Assembly (NCBI RefSeq): GCF_014279895.1
Contig: NZ_CP047954.1
Span: 496,001 to 560,000 of the forward strand
DNA: 64,000 nucleotides
Origin: Synechococcus sp. M16.1
Lineage (GTDB): Bacteria; Cyanobacteriota; Cyanobacteriia; PCC-6307; Cyanobiaceae
Direction of reading: 5' to 3'
Below, piece after piece: positions 63,570 through 64,000 of this stretch. The notes below the pieces were generated by a model. That model did no database searches and was not told the origin of the DNA. It was given only the letters and a program-made list of their open reading frames with translations. Position 1 is the stretch's first letter. Every line of letters begins with the position of its first letter. The position numbers and the translations under genes are program-made.

Positions 63570-64000
63570 TCAGGCCACAGCCGCGAAGCTTTCGCGGAAG
63601 GCGTTAATCGTCGCTTCGATGTCGGCGTCGGAGTGAGCCAGGGACGTGAAACCGGCTTCGAAGGCTGACGGTGCGAGGTAGATGCCCCGCTCGAGCATGG
63701 CGCGATGCAGTTTGCCGAAGCGTTCGGAATCCGTGCTCTTGGCTTCTTCGAAGTTGCGCACGGGTCCCTCGCAGAGGAAGAAGCCGAACATGGCGCTGAC
63801 GCTGGCCGCTGTGATCGGCATGCCAGCGGATTGGGCGGCGTCCTTGATGCCCGCCACAAGCTTCTGGGTTGTGGCCGTCAGCTTCTCGTAGGTGCCGGGC
63901 TGCTTGAGCAGTTCCAGGGTCTTGATGCCGGCGGTCATCGCCAGGGGGTTTCCACTGAGGGTTCCGGCCTGATACATGGGTCCAGCCGGGGCCACCATTC
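63570..64000 (-). CDS. hemL: Glutamate-1-semialdehyde 2,1-aminomutase, C-terminal part
   Basis: The reading frame continues past the right edge, so only about 143 C-terminal residues are visible. It starts within [21 protein letters not shown], the [10 protein letters not shown] signature, and continues with [20 protein letters not shown] and [22 protein letters not shown], both typical of HemL. The enzyme makes 5-aminolevulinate from glutamate-1-semialdehyde, the first step of chlorophyll and heme synthesis. The PLP lysine lies outside the window. Confidence 0.95.
   Translation of the reverse strand, partial: MVAPAGPMYQAGTLSGNPLAMTAGIKTLELLKQPGTYEKLTATTQKLVAGIKDAAQSAGMPITAASVSAMFGFFLCEGPVRNFEEAKSTDSERFGKLHRAMLERGIYLAPSAFEAGFTSLAHSDADIEATINAFRESFAAVA

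Overview
The window is a chromosomal segment of a marine unicellular cyanobacterium, most likely a Synechococcus of marine subcluster 5.1. The sequence supports this through photosystem I genes psaF and psaJ, the cytochrome b6f pair petC-petA, ndhB, a high-light-inducible (Hli) protein, Vipp1/IM30, a thylakoid-type aa3 oxidase cluster, a cyanobacterial AbrB-like regulator, GroEL2 without a neighbouring groES, and a GC-rich, very tightly packed layout with many 1-4 base gene overlaps. No phage, IS element, CRISPR array or rRNA operon was seen. No gap between genes exceeds 300 bases.

Layout. 1-2090: yidC (cut by the left edge), a PH-domain membrane protein, rnpA, rpmH and a secreted DUF2808 protein. 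2166-7263: aroH and sppA, then a transporter and two glycosyltransferases. 7275-11891: DUF721, vipp1, trxA, an aminotransferase, birA and an M23 peptidase. 11922-14410: a truncated response regulator, an ABC ATPase and ndhB. 14522-20480: a five-gene run led by topA. 20454-23194: an Fe-S aldo/keto reductase, a DUF151 protein, ribE and an AbrB-like gene. 23249-28447: ctaCDE divergent from ctaA-ctaB, so the oxidase subunits and heme A synthesis sit together. 28498-33632: an ABC-2 exporter, an acidic repeat protein, nanE, groEL2 and a 58-residue membrane protein.

33642-41341: fabG, a potassium channel, a GT9-like protein, ispD, an LD-carboxypeptidase, ubiA, a Ppx/GppA phosphatase and a RodZ-like protein. 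41432-49019: tRNA-Val, cobM, lgt, petA-petC, DUF3067, tatC, an NFACT protein, gmk and psaF-psaJ with two facing terminators. 49097-53822: tsaD, Hli, wecB, DUF1643, a small protein and a CPA1 antiporter. 53766-57556: gltX, tRNA-Asp, a small protein, tRNA-Trp, rplS, a PepSY-like protein and map. 57537-64000: an SDR, a DRTGG protein next to a SLOG protein, MAPEG, YajQ, a phosphoribosyltransferase/deoxyribosyltransferase/cytidine deaminase neighbourhood, and hemL cut by the right edge.

Most genes are core cyanobacterial housekeeping and photosynthesis functions. The less explained items are the truncated receiver domain at 11922-12128, the start-less coding-like frame at 50390-50584, the duplicated acidic protein at 30380-30949, the DRTGG + SLOG pair at 58706-60356, and the base-salvage neighbourhood at 61769-63123. 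I did not find a clearly new multi-gene system; the last two are the nearest candidates. Family calls were made by reading translated motifs, without database searches.
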